From Gemmatimonadaceae bacterium (GTDB taxonomy: Bacteria; Gemmatimonadota; Gemmatimonadetes; Gemmatimonadales; Gemmatimonadaceae), in assembly GCA_030647905.1 (NCBI GenBank), contig JAUSJA010000030.1, positions 89,704 through 153,703 of the forward strand: a stretch of DNA of 64,000 nt. Reading direction: 5' to 3'. Below the pieces are notes generated by a model, which was not told the DNA's origin, ran no database searches, and was given only the letters and a program-made list of their open reading frames with translations. Of this stretch, positions 1-9,187 are shown piece by piece. Position 1 is the stretch's first letter. The number at the start of each line of letters is the position of its first letter. A program made the position numbers and the translations under genes.

Positions 1-134
1 CCGAGGGGATGGTGCATGTAGGCGAGCTGCTGCGACAGGTCGCTTGGAGTGAAGAAATGGATCCCGGGCTCGTCGAAGTCGCGGGAAACGATCACCGCGA
101 GGAGCTGGTCACCGGATTTGAGCGTCTCGATCAT
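1..134 (-). CDS. cupin-like polysaccharide-cluster protein (N-terminal part only)
   Basis: Only the first 44 codons lie in the window; the gene runs off the left edge. The reading from the ATG at 134 gives MIETLKSGDQLLAVIV, then FDEPGIHFFTPSDLSQQLAYMHHP. This resembles the start of small cupin-fold proteins common in polysaccharide clusters, where a later segment carries the cupin metal-binding histidines. That part cannot be seen here. It sits 15 bp downstream of the preceding membrane-protein gene, so it is probably the next gene of the same minus-strand operon. No good Shine-Dalgarno sequence precedes the ATG. Function is unknown. Confidence 0.55.
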   Translation of the reverse strand, partial: MIETLKSGDQLLAVIVSRDFDEPGIHFFTPSDLSQQLAYMHHPL

Positions 135-149
135 AGGAGGAAGAAGATA

Positions 150-2384
150 TCAGCTTCCGCACTCAATGCGGTAACGCCGCGGAGTCCTGCCGTCTCCGGC
201 GTTCAGAACGATCACCTCGTCGAATCCCTTTGCGCGGGCCCTGGCGCAGACGGCGACACGGGTCGTGTCGCTCGGAAGCTGGGGCCGGGAGCGCGATGTG
301 TAGACGGTCATGTTGTACTGCGTCGTCATTTTGCAGCCGGCCGCCGGCATGCCGTCAATCATCGCTACCGATGAGACCGCCGGGGCGACGAGCGAGACGA
401 AGTCGCACCTGTCGTCGGCGTCGAACATCCCCCAGTAGAGGCGATTGGACTGGGGAATGAAGAGCGCCGCACGTCGCCGTTCGGCGAGAGGCAGCGCGCG
501 GATCTCGCGGAGCGCGGACACGAGGGGATAGTAGGTCGTCCGGCGGAGGCCTTCGGCGAGAGTTACGCGATCCGCCAGAGCGCGGACACCGGACGATGCC
601 GCACCTTTGCCGCCGAGTGCAAGAAGCTCGCGGCGAAGCGCCACGTTCGCACGGAGAACCCGGAGCGGCCATTGGAACGTGTTGAGAGCCAGCGTCACCG
701 CGAACGGTGCCGCGACGACAATCGCGAGAAGCGTGGAGAGTCTGACGGCGCGGAATCCTCTCCCGGGCGCGGATGTCGCGCTACCTGGCTGAGTTGCGCG
801 CCAGTGTCTCACCCAGATCCCCAGGCGGGAGAGGATGAAGCTGAGAGCCACCCACCGCTGCACGTCAGAGAAATAGATCGCCGATCCGCCGTGGATCGAA
901 AATACCTCGCCCGGAAGGAAACCGAGCAGCGCGACGAGTGCGACGAATTCGACATCCAGAATACGCCTCGCGCGAAATGCCTCGCGAAGACCCGCGAAGT
1001 CGCGAATGCCCTCCTCCCACAGCCGGCCGGCGATGTATAGCCAGCTCCAGAGCATGTGCACCAGAGGAAAGAACTGCTGCCAGTTGGCCACCACCTCGAA
1101 TCGCAGGAAGTTGAGCCACGACACGCCGCCATTATGACTCGCGAGGGAGACTCGCGAATAGGTAAACGAGACAGCGACGATACCTGCCACACACGCCGCA
1201 ACGCCCATCCATCGCTTCCAGAGGCCCAGCCGAAGCGCGAAGTACAACGCGACGCCAAAGAGGATCAGCATCAGCGAGACCTTGAGGAATCCGAGCACCG
1301 CCAGCGACACCGGGATAAACACGAGAAGAAACACAAGCGCGTCGCCACGGGCCGGCCCGCTCTCCGCTTTGTCTGTATCGGCGGGTAACCGCGGCACAAC
1401 CGCGCGCCGTGCATCGTTGAGCCAGAATGCCAGCGCCGCGCCGATCACGAGCAGAAGCACGGGAATCCCGATGAGGTACGACTCCGATACCAGGACGTTC
1501 GCGTTCCACACCGTGAGCGCGTCGAGCGCGCTCGTGGGGATGAGCCCGATGGTCGCGGCCGCAACAACCAGCCAGGTGCGGTAGTCGCCTCGAAGCGATG
1601 CTGACGCTTCATCACGGCCGAACGCGAATCGCAGCTCGACCGCAAGAAGCAGCAGCGCTCCGAGAAAGAGAGGGATGACGACGATCGGATAACCAAGCGA
1701 GTAGAACGTGAGCACGTCCGTTCCGATCAGGTCCGCCCACTTGGCGTAGAGCCACGCTGACCCGTAGTGGTAATGAATCACCGGAAGCCCGTCGAGACCG
1801 GTGCTCGCCACCCCATACGTCTCGAGCATGTTCGCCATGCTCGCGTAATAGAGAGGGTCGTGATGCACGTTTGCCCGGAACGACAGCGTTTCCCAGTAGA
1901 GCGGCATCTTGTAGCGCGAGCCCCATGTCACGCCTGCGCTCCAAATGGTGAAGAGCACCGAGCCGGCCAGAAACAGAATCGTGCTCGCGGGCCTGCCACG
2001 GGGGAGCCAGCGTACCAGCGTAAACGCGGCAAGGCCAAATCCAGCGAGCGCGATTACGAGCGCGAGGACGGTCCCGGCGCCGCGCGCACCGATTCCCGCA
2101 ATCGCGGTCAACACGAGGCAGGCGAGCGTCAGCGCCGCCTGTGACGACCACCAATTCCCTTTGCCGACATGTTCGCGGCGCGCGATGCGCGTCAGCCAGA
2201 GCGGAGCAGCGCAGAGAAAAAGCGACAGGCCGAGTGAGAGGGCGACCGGGGCAACGGGATTGTCGAACCCGATTCGCGAGACCCAGTAGATAGCCGCAAG
2301 CACGATGGCGGCGACCGACGTTCCCACGACGATCGTCTCGCGGGCGTCGAGAAATTCGGAATCCGCGCGCGTCCCGTCCTTCAC
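150..2384 (-). CDS. large multi-pass membrane protein, paralogue of its upstream neighbour (possible GT-C-type glycosyltransferase)
   Basis: A 744-residue protein with many hydrophobic segments through about residue 580 and a soluble C-terminal tail. An HHDPLYY motif near residue 175 is followed by STGLDGLPVIHYHYGS. Acidic or histidine residues in an early extracytoplasmic loop are typical of GT-C glycosyltransferases, so transfer of a lipid-linked sugar is a reasonable but unproven guess. The start is taken as GTG at 2384: it overlaps the upstream stop as GTGA and has GAGGGAG six bases before it. A longer GTG start at 2402 has no ribosome site. The next gene upstream is a clear paralogue (shared TGFDNP/IGFDNP, VHHD, GLDGLP, ALFIPQ and MIDGMP motifs). 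Confidence 0.75.
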   Translation of the reverse strand: MKDGTRADSEFLDARETIVVGTSVAAIVLAAIYWVSRIGFDNPVAPVALSLGLSLFLCAAPLWLTRIARREHVGKGNWWSSQAALTLACLVLTAIAGIGARGAGTVLALVIALAGFGLAAFTLVRWLPRGRPASTILFLAGSVLFTIWSAGVTWGSRYKMPLYWETLSFRANVHHDPLYYASMANMLETYGVASTGLDGLPVIHYHYGSAWLYAKWADLIGTDVLTFYSLGYPIVVIPLFLGALLLLAVELRFAFGRDEASASLRGDYRTWLVVAAATIGLIPTSALDALTVWNANVLVSESYLIGIPVLLLVIGAALAFWLNDARRAVVPRLPADTDKAESGPARGDALVFLLVFIPVSLAVLGFLKVSLMLILFGVALYFALRLGLWKRWMGVAACVAGIVAVSFTYSRVSLASHNGGVSWLNFLRFEVVANWQQFFPLVHMLWSWLYIAGRLWEEGIRDFAGLREAFRARRILDVEFVALVALLGFLPGEVFSIHGGSAIYFSDVQRWVALSFILSRLGIWVRHWRATQPGSATSAPGRGFRAVRLSTLLAIVVAAPFAVTLALNTFQWPLRVLRANVALRRELLALGGKGAASSGVRALADRVTLAEGLRRTTYYPLVSALREIRALPLAERRRAALFIPQSNRLYWGMFDADDRCDFVSLVAPAVSSVAMIDGMPAAGCKMTTQYNMTVYTSRSRPQLPSDTTRVAVCARARAKGFDEVIVLNAGDGRTPRRYRIECGS

Positions 2385-4588
2385 AAGCCACTCCCTCGGC
2401 ACTCGATGGGATGTGCCGAGACACGGCCGGCGCTGTCGAAACGGAGACTCAGCACGCGATCGAATCCCATGCGTGTGGCGCGCGCGCAGAGCGTGGGCGG
2501 GATCGCGTCGTCAGTCGTCTGCGCGCGTGTCCGCGGCGCGAACAGACTGAGCCCGTAGTACGGACTGAGCCGGCAACCCTGGGGCGGCATGCCGTCAATC
2601 ATCGCCATTCCCGTCAGCGCCGGCGCGACATAGCCGGAGAACGCGCACCCGCCATGCCTGCCGAGAATGGTCCAGTATCTCTGATCGGCCTGCGGAATGA
2701 ACAGCGCCGTCCTTCGTTTCTCCTGGAGTGGCAGCAAATCCAGGCCGAGGAGACCCTGTACCGCCGCGTAATTGCGCGCTCGTCGCAGGCCTGCCTCGAG
2801 CTGATCCGGGTCGGCGAGCAGCGGCAGCGCGCGCAACCCCTCGGGTATCTGCGCTCTTCGTTCCGGCGAGTACAGCGCGTGCCGCGTGGCGGCGTTCGCG
2901 CGCATCATCCGGTTCGTCCAGAACGCGGTGTTCCGAATCATTGATATCGCCAGCGGCAGCGCGAGGAACGCAACTCCAACGATCCTCAGATCGGATTTCC
3001 GCCATCTCAACACGCGTGGAATCAGTGTCGTGCTTCCCGCCAGCAGCAGACTCAGGGCAAGCCACCGCTGGACGTCGGAGAAATAGAACGCGGATCCGCC
3101 GTCTATGTGGAGAAGGAGGCCCGGCACGACCCCCGCCAGCGCGACGACAACGACGACTTCCACATCGAGAACACTTCGCCCCCTGACTGCGGCGATCAAA
3201 TCTCCGACAGTGCGCGTCCCCTCCTGCCTGAGCCGCAGCACGACGTACACAAGCGACCAGAAGAGATGCACCAGCAGGAAGAAGGGCCACCACACGACGG
3301 GTACGAATCCCTTGAGAAAATCGAACGGTATGACCCCTTCGCGATGCGCGAGCAGCGACACTTCTCCATATGTCACCACCACGACCGCCGCGGCGAGGAG
3401 GGCCGCGGCCCCGAGCTGCCAGCGCCGGTAGGCACCCACGCGTAACGCCGCATAGGCGGCCGCGCCGAAGCCGAGAACCATCAGCGAGATCTTGAGGTAT
3501 CCCAGCACCGACAGCCCGCCCGGAACAAGCAGGAACAGCAGCGCATAGTCGGAGACACTGACGTGCCCGGCCATCACCGCTTCGCCTCTCGTTCTCCACC
3601 ACAGGACAACCGTCGCCAGCAGAAGGAGCGCGACAGGAATCGCGACGGTGTAGGACTCCGAGATCATCAGATTGGAAGTCCATACGCCGAGCGCGTCCAT
3701 GCCGGTGATCGGCATGACTCCTATCGTCGCCGCGAGAAAGACTCCCCAGAACGCCAGGTCTCTCGACGGATCGCGCCCTGCCGCGCTACGCAACTCGATG
3801 GCGAACGCGATCACGGCGCCGAAGAAGAACGGAATCATCGTCACCGGGAACGCGAGCTGATAGAACTGCATCAGCGAGAGCCCGGCGAGCTTCGACCACT
3901 GCGCGAACAGCCACGGCGTTCCCCAGTGATACGCCATGTGCGGAAGCCCGTCGAGCCCCACGCTCGCGACGTGATACGTGCGGAGCATGTTGCCGAGCGC
4001 AGCCAGCGTGACGCCATCGTGGTGAACCATTCCATCGAGCGTCAGCATCTCCATGAACAACGGGCTCTTGTAGATGCGGCCCCACACGACGCCGGCGGCC
4101 CAGGTCGAGAAGACCGCGCTCCCGAGGATCATCGCGATGCTGCTCTTCACGGAGCGCCTTCTCAGCCACCCGACGAGAACCAGCACGAACGTCAAAGCTC
4201 CCGCGGCTGCAAGCGGAACGAAGGGGCTGACACCGAGAAGCGGAACGATCCAGCCGAGCGCCGCGGTCGCCGCGATGGTGAGCAGCCACAGGAAGGAATA
4301 CGAAGTCGCCCACCAGTATCCACCGAAGCGGCCGCGAAGCACGCGCCTCAGCGCATAGGGCGCGTTCAACAGGAGCAGCGCGAGTCCCGCCGCGCGCAGC
4401 ACCGGGCTCAGGGGATTGTCGAACCCCGTTCTCGCGAACCAGTAGACGAACGCGAGACCGAGAGCCACGATGGACGAGCTGACGGCGACCGTCCCGAAGG
4501 CGGTAATGTCGTCAACCAGGAAGCTGAGCGGTACCAACCTTTGGCGATCGAGGGCAGGCTGAAGCACCCGTACCTCGCGAAGAAACAT
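2381..4588 (-). CDS. large multi-pass membrane protein, paralogue of its downstream neighbour (possible GT-C-type glycosyltransferase)
   Basis: A 735-residue polytopic membrane protein. It starts at ATG 4588, which shares one base with the TGA of the GtrB-like gene (TGATG), so the two are translationally coupled. The open frame continues upstream but only as antisense-like arginine-rich sequence across the GT2 gene. Motifs shared with the 150-2384 protein include TGFDNPLSP in the first membrane segment, VHHDGVT then SVGLDGLPHMAYHWGTPW, and C-terminal TALFIPQ and AMIDGMPPQGC. The pair therefore looks like a tandem duplication. By position after a polyprenyl-phosphate sugar transferase, it may use the lipid-linked sugar as donor; this is inference only. 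Confidence 0.75.
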   Translation of the reverse strand: MFLREVRVLQPALDRQRLVPLSFLVDDITAFGTVAVSSSIVALGLAFVYWFARTGFDNPLSPVLRAAGLALLLLNAPYALRRVLRGRFGGYWWATSYSFLWLLTIAATAALGWIVPLLGVSPFVPLAAAGALTFVLVLVGWLRRRSVKSSIAMILGSAVFSTWAAGVVWGRIYKSPLFMEMLTLDGMVHHDGVTLAALGNMLRTYHVASVGLDGLPHMAYHWGTPWLFAQWSKLAGLSLMQFYQLAFPVTMIPFFFGAVIAFAIELRSAAGRDPSRDLAFWGVFLAATIGVMPITGMDALGVWTSNLMISESYTVAIPVALLLLATVVLWWRTRGEAVMAGHVSVSDYALLFLLVPGGLSVLGYLKISLMVLGFGAAAYAALRVGAYRRWQLGAAALLAAAVVVVTYGEVSLLAHREGVIPFDFLKGFVPVVWWPFFLLVHLFWSLVYVVLRLRQEGTRTVGDLIAAVRGRSVLDVEVVVVVALAGVVPGLLLHIDGGSAFYFSDVQRWLALSLLLAGSTTLIPRVLRWRKSDLRIVGVAFLALPLAISMIRNTAFWTNRMMRANAATRHALYSPERRAQIPEGLRALPLLADPDQLEAGLRRARNYAAVQGLLGLDLLPLQEKRRTALFIPQADQRYWTILGRHGGCAFSGYVAPALTGMAMIDGMPPQGCRLSPYYGLSLFAPRTRAQTTDDAIPPTLCARATRMGFDRVLSLRFDSAGRVSAHPIECRGSGL

Positions 4589-5631
4589 CAGAAGCCCGTG
4601 GATCGGCCAACTATATAAAGTGGCCGCTGCTTGACCTCGTCGTAGATGCGGCCGATGAACTCGCCGATCACACCGAGACAGATGAGCTGGACGCCGCCGA
4701 GAAAAAGAACGACGACGATTGTGGATGCCCAGCCCCGTGCCGCGTGCGAAGTCCCGGTGATCTGCTGAATGGCGAACGCCACACCCAGCACGAAGCTCGC
4801 CGCAGACACCATGAATCCCATGTAGGTCGCCAGACGGAGCGGTGCCTTGGACAACGCCAGTACGCCGTCCGTCGCGAGACCCACGAGCCGTCTGAAGGAG
4901 TACTTGGTCCGGCCGGCGAACCGTGCCGGCCGCTCGAACAGAATCGCCGTCTGCCTGAACCCCAGCCATGCGCGGAGACCGCGGACATAGCGGTTTCTCT
5001 CGGGCATCGCGTTGAGAAGATCCACAACCTTTCGATCCATCAGACAGAAATCGCCAGTATCGGGAGGAACCTCGACGTCCGTGAGCCGTCGCAGAATCCG
5101 GTAATAGACGTAGTACGCCGCGCGAAGCAGAGGATTCGGACCTTCGCGCCGGTTCTTCTGCGCGTAGACCACCTCGAAACCCTCGCGCCACTTACGGAGC
5201 ATCTCAACAATCAGCTCCGGAGGGTCCTGCAGATCGGCATCTATTACCACCGCACAGCTCCCGGAGACCGCGCGCAATCCCGCCGTTACCGCGGCCTGGT
5301 GCCCGAAGTTTCGGGAGAAATGCAACGCCTTGAAGCGCGGGTCGCTGTTGCAGATGGAATCGAGGAGGTCCGGCGACCGGTCGTGGCTGCCGTCGTTGAC
5401 GAAGATCACCTCGAACCGCTCTCCGCTGGGGACAAGCACCTGGAGAAGGCGTGAGTGGAGTGGCTCGATGACCACTTCCTCATTGAAGATGGGCACGACG
5501 ACCGAGACCACCGGTGCCTCAGCGGCCGACAGACCCGCCGGCACGTTCGACTGATTTGAGTTGTCTTGTTGGAGCTGAGCCATCAGGATAGAGGTATTTG
5601 GAATGGGAGACCCTGGCCGGGTGCCCGGCAT
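4588..5631 (-). CDS. GT2 family glycosyltransferase, GtrB/dolichyl-phosphate-mannose-synthase-like
   Basis: Family 2 glycosyltransferase of 347 residues. The GT-A domain has VSVVVPIFNEE, FVNDGSHD and the DADLQDPPE metal-binding motif. Two C-terminal membrane segments follow (LATYMGFMVSAASFVLGV and a second near residues 305-330). This is the GtrB architecture, which transfers a sugar from a nucleotide donor to undecaprenyl phosphate at the cytoplasmic face. The likely users are the two GT-C-like membrane proteins encoded just downstream. No GtrA-type flippase is seen. The start is uncertain: ATG 5631 adds 16 poorly conserved residues, while ATG 5583 gives MAQLQQDN. Neither has a strong ribosome site. 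The 3' end is coupled to the next gene by TGATG. Confidence 0.88.
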   Translation of the reverse strand: MPGTRPGSPIPNTSILMAQLQQDNSNQSNVPAGLSAAEAPVVSVVVPIFNEEVVIEPLHSRLLQVLVPSGERFEVIFVNDGSHDRSPDLLDSICNSDPRFKALHFSRNFGHQAAVTAGLRAVSGSCAVVIDADLQDPPELIVEMLRKWREGFEVVYAQKNRREGPNPLLRAAYYVYYRILRRLTDVEVPPDTGDFCLMDRKVVDLLNAMPERNRYVRGLRAWLGFRQTAILFERPARFAGRTKYSFRRLVGLATDGVLALSKAPLRLATYMGFMVSAASFVLGVAFAIQQITGTSHAARGWASTIVVVLFLGGVQLICLGVIGEFIGRIYDEVKQRPLYIVGRSTGF

Positions 5632-5685
5632 CGGCGCGCCTGAAAGTTAGAATCACGCAAGTCCGCCGCAAGCGCGGCAGGGCGC

Positions 5686-7914
5686 TCAACGAGTCACCTG
5701 TGCGCGCGGCGCCATCCACCAGAGCGACCATGGGCCGCGCGTGTATTTGCGTGTCGGCTCGTGCGTTCGGATGATCTGCTTCAGGTGATCTCCGAACCAG
5801 CGCACCGTGTCGGTCTGGTGCTGCACCATCCATCCGCCGATGGGCTTTTCCGCCGCGCGGTCTATATAGACCTGTCTTTGCTCCGGTGACAGCGTACCGA
5901 TCATCTCGTAGGGCTTGGGGAGCCACGACCGGACGCTCATCACGCGCTCATTCTTCCCCGCCCCGCGCCACGCAGGGAGCACCAGCCGTCCGTCGGCGAT
6001 ACGCACGATGGGATCGTTCGGCGTCGCGCCGGACTCGCGGAGCAGCGTCTCGAGCTCGGGATCCATCAGCGGAAGCTGGTCGGTAAACCTCGCCGGCGTG
6101 AGCTGCGCGGTCCCGATATCCGCAAGCAACCCCGGATGCCCGAGCGTCATCGCAATCGGAACGGCGAACACCGGGACCATCGCCGCGCGAACGTAACGAT
6201 GCCACGGACGCCGCGTCGCCGCGCGCAGCACGATCGCCAGCACCGCCAGCGCGAACAGCAGCGCGGGCGTGATGCTGAACAGATTCACCGGATGGCTGCG
6301 CGACACGAAGTAGCTGCTCAGCGACCACACACCGCCCCACACGCCGGCCGCCACCACCACGCGGAAGTCGCGCCAGTCCTCGACGAGAAAGTGCACCACC
6401 ACGGTCGAGACAATGAAGAACACGAGCAGCAGATACCACACGGCTCCCGTCGTATCTATCGGAAGCGCGCCGAAGCCGCGGCTGTAGAGGAGTCCGTACT
6501 CGACGTACCCGGCGAGATCGGGCGGCGCGCCGACCGCCGCCATGTAGATCGCCCAGACGATTCCATAAAGCGCGATCGCCATCCCGACCGGGACGGCCAC
6601 CGCTCCGATCACGCGCTGCGCAACGCTCGATGCGCTCGCCCCCTCCCTCCGCCACGCGTACGCGCTCTGAATGACATATACCGCGAACGCCGAGAACCAG
6701 ATCGCCGAGCCGTAGATGGCTGCCTCGAAGGACCACGCGAGGGCGCAAAGCCAGATCAAGTGCCCGGTGAATGGGAAAGCCAGCCATTTCAGCGAGCCAT
6801 CGCCATTCTTCCGCCGACGGTTGAAGCTGTAGAGCAGCCACGCCAGCATCACGAAGCACCACAGAAATCGCACCGGACCGCCGGAGGGCGTCATCTGCGC
6901 GGGGAGGATCAGCGTCGCCGTGCGTGGCCGGAAGAAGAGAGTCGTGAACACCGCTCCCGCCGCCAGCAGAACGTCTCCCGCCCCGCCGCGCATCTTCCGC
7001 AGAACGATGAACATGCCCGCCGCGACGACGGCATAGACCGCCGCCTGATAGAACCAGAACGACTGCCACGCGCTGCCGGGCATCGCGGCCGGAATGAGAA
7101 TGCTCAGAAAACCGTACTGCGACGGCGTGTCTCTCAGCAGCCACCCACCCTGCCTGAGCTGTTCGATTGGTCCAGTCCAGAAACCCCAGTGGTAGAACTC
7201 GACCACCGGGTTGGTGCGGAAGCTGAACACGACCAGCGCCACCAGGAGCAGCGCGGACAGCACGCGCAGGGCGACGCCGTTGGCCGCGCGCGGCTCGTCC
7301 GGGAGATCGAGCCGCGGCAGTCCCCACAGCGAGATGCCTGTCGCGACCGCGAATGCGATGAGTCGGACCGGCGAGCCAGGAAACCACAAGCTTGCTCTGG
7401 TCCAGTACACAAGGCCGGCCGCGCACATCCACGCGATCAGGCTGACGACGATGAGAATCGCGATCTGCGCCAGCGTCGCGGGCGAGCGATCGCCCATGAG
7501 GCTCGGCGCACCGGTAAAGGTCGTCACAAGCGCGGGAACGAGCGCCAGCGCCGCGAGCCCGAGGCGACCGTCTATCGCGAACAACACCGCGTACCAGATG
7601 GCGAAAATCACGGTCGCCGCCTTGACCACGGTTGCCGCCTGTGCGCGGAACATCCGCGGCAAGACGACCGCGACGAGAATCGCGACGAGCGGGAAACCGG
7701 CGAGGAGCGACATGTACACCGCCCATTCCACCGTCTCGGTCTGGCCACCGCGGCCCATGAGCCGGATCAACCGGGGAATCCACTCGTAGCCCCAGAGAAC
7801 AAACAGGGCAGCCGTCGAGGCCACCCAGAGCGGCTCGGCGCCGCGCGCCACTGCCGAAACGAGCGGGGGCAGGCGGCGCGGAACGGGCTCGCGAGTATCC
7901 ACCGTCTCAGTCAT
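5686..7914 (-). CDS. large multi-pass membrane protein of unknown function
   Basis: A 742-residue protein with about a dozen or more hydrophobic segments and a soluble C-terminal portion of about 120 residues. It is not obviously related to the two paralogues downstream, although its size and topology would also fit a GT-C transferase or a polymerase. A polysaccharide polymerase or lipid-linked-sugar transferase role would suit the cluster, but no signature is recognised. The start is set at ATG 7914 (MTETVDTREP) because the ATG overlaps the upstream stop by eight bases. The frame upstream of this is arginine-rich and lies within the neighbouring gene. Confidence 0.72.
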   Translation of the reverse strand: MTETVDTREPVPRRLPPLVSAVARGAEPLWVASTAALFVLWGYEWIPRLIRLMGRGGQTETVEWAVYMSLLAGFPLVAILVAVVLPRMFRAQAATVVKAATVIFAIWYAVLFAIDGRLGLAALALVPALVTTFTGAPSLMGDRSPATLAQIAILIVVSLIAWMCAAGLVYWTRASLWFPGSPVRLIAFAVATGISLWGLPRLDLPDEPRAANGVALRVLSALLLVALVVFSFRTNPVVEFYHWGFWTGPIEQLRQGGWLLRDTPSQYGFLSILIPAAMPGSAWQSFWFYQAAVYAVVAAGMFIVLRKMRGGAGDVLLAAGAVFTTLFFRPRTATLILPAQMTPSGGPVRFLWCFVMLAWLLYSFNRRRKNGDGSLKWLAFPFTGHLIWLCALAWSFEAAIYGSAIWFSAFAVYVIQSAYAWRREGASASSVAQRVIGAVAVPVGMAIALYGIVWAIYMAAVGAPPDLAGYVEYGLLYSRGFGALPIDTTGAVWYLLLVFFIVSTVVVHFLVEDWRDFRVVVAAGVWGGVWSLSSYFVSRSHPVNLFSITPALLFALAVLAIVLRAATRRPWHRYVRAAMVPVFAVPIAMTLGHPGLLADIGTAQLTPARFTDQLPLMDPELETLLRESGATPNDPIVRIADGRLVLPAWRGAGKNERVMSVRSWLPKPYEMIGTLSPEQRQVYIDRAAEKPIGGWMVQHQTDTVRWFGDHLKQIIRTHEPTRKYTRGPWSLWWMAPRAQVTR

Positions 7915-9187
7915 CCACGACCGCGAGCAGGCCGACCTCGGCCAGTTTCTCCGCCGTCTCGACCGCTTCGTCAGCGCCCACGCCAATGTACTCCGCGAGA
8001 TCCACCAGGTCGCGTGTCCCGTCGGCGTACGCGAGAACATTCGTCATCGCGCGCACCGCGTAACCCGCGCCGCGCGTGCTGAGCGTGGGATAGAGGCCGC
8101 GCTTTCCGAGCTGCGGCTCGCACGGGGTCGTCGCGCGATAGACGTGATTGTGCTCGATCAGCTCGATCGTCTTCCGGATCGCCTCGAAGCCTCCCTCGAG
8201 CCCTGACGGCGTGACGAGCTTCAGATCGTCGAGCGACGTGTGATACTCGGGATAGCTGTTGTACCGCGTGCGCATGATGGACGCGACCGGCAGGTCCACA
8301 CCGGGGCTGCAGTACTGCCGCTCATCGCTCCTGCGGTCGAGAAACGAATACTCGACGTGATCCGGAGCGTGACGCCTGAGAACGAGCTTCGCCGCCCGGT
8401 CGGCGAGCGTGTTCCCGGCGCGCGACCTCAGCAGGGAGTACGCGCGGTCATCCCCCACGCACGTCACGACGTAGCCTGCCACGACCCTTTCCCTCAGATC
8501 GGCGAGGTGACGGCTGATGTACACTATCGCGCCGATCGTCTCGGGCACGAACACGATGCGATAGCTGAAGCGCCGCTCCGGGAGCGACGCGAGCCACCGC
8601 GCGAGAGCCGTCGTCACGACCGGGCCCGACAGCTCGTTGTTCGCCATGGACGGATGGCAGATATAGGTGGACAGCAGGACTTCCTTCTTCTCGCGCCCGG
8701 GAATCAGCACCTCTCCGTACGTGAGAGAGCCGTGCTCGAGAGTGCTGTCTATCACCGCGTGGTACTTCCCTTCCGGAAGCGCTTCGCGCTGCGCGTGGGC
8801 AAGGCAGAACCCCCAGCGCTTCGTGTAATACGAAGTGACGTACGGAATCGCATCCGGCTGCTCGGGGAGCGAATGCAGGTGCAGCTGCAACTCGGCAAGC
8901 GTCAGCCACTTGTCCACCGGCGTCGAGTATCCGACGACGTGCAGATTGCTCGCGGCGAAATCGATCACGCGATTGCCGCGCTCGTCCTCGATGTACGCGC
9001 CGCGAATGTTCCACTCGTCCGGCACCGTCCAGTCAAATGCCTGTGTTCCCGACCGAACCTCGTGCACGGTCAGGGCGGGGACGATCTTCTTCAAATAGGC
9101 CAGCGTTTCGCGAACACCGTTGCCCGTGAGACTGCGGCAGATCGGGAACAGATCCGATGCCCACGCATGCATCTCGCGCCCCGTCAT
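7907..9187 (-). CDS. DUF4910-type aminopeptidase-like protein with C-terminal winged-helix-like tail
   Basis: A 426-residue protein resembling the DUF4910/DUF2172 'aminopeptidase-like' family found in surface-polysaccharide clusters. Visible motifs are CRSLTGNGVRETL near the N-terminus, FDWTVPDEWNIRGAYI, STYICHPSMANNELSGPVV (M28-like metal-site region) and YNSYPEYHTSLDDL. The last 70 residues (LAYADGTRDLVDLAEYIGV) look like a small winged helix. The true activity of the family in glycan pathways is not established to my knowledge; amide or peptide hydrolysis on an aminoacylated sugar is one idea. ATG 9187 overlaps the upstream TGA as ATGA, which fixes the start. Confidence 0.82.
   Translation of the reverse strand: MTGREMHAWASDLFPICRSLTGNGVRETLAYLKKIVPALTVHEVRSGTQAFDWTVPDEWNIRGAYIEDERGNRVIDFAASNLHVVGYSTPVDKWLTLAELQLHLHSLPEQPDAIPYVTSYYTKRWGFCLAHAQREALPEGKYHAVIDSTLEHGSLTYGEVLIPGREKKEVLLSTYICHPSMANNELSGPVVTTALARWLASLPERRFSYRIVFVPETIGAIVYISRHLADLRERVVAGYVVTCVGDDRAYSLLRSRAGNTLADRAAKLVLRRHAPDHVEYSFLDRRSDERQYCSPGVDLPVASIMRTRYNSYPEYHTSLDDLKLVTPSGLEGGFEAIRKTIELIEHNHVYRATTPCEPQLGKRGLYPTLSTRGAGYAVRAMTNVLAYADGTRDLVDLAEYIGVGADEAVETAEKLAEVGLLAVVDD

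Noticed and set aside
4589..5191. In-frame N-terminal extension of the membrane protein at 2381
   Set aside because: The extension lies inside the GT2 gene, is arginine/serine-rich, and the TGATG junction at 4588 gives a natural start.
6136..8082. 648-codon open frame antisense to the membrane-protein gene at 5686
   Set aside because: Highly charged, repetitive composition and no ribosome site; the opposite strand encodes a coherent membrane protein.
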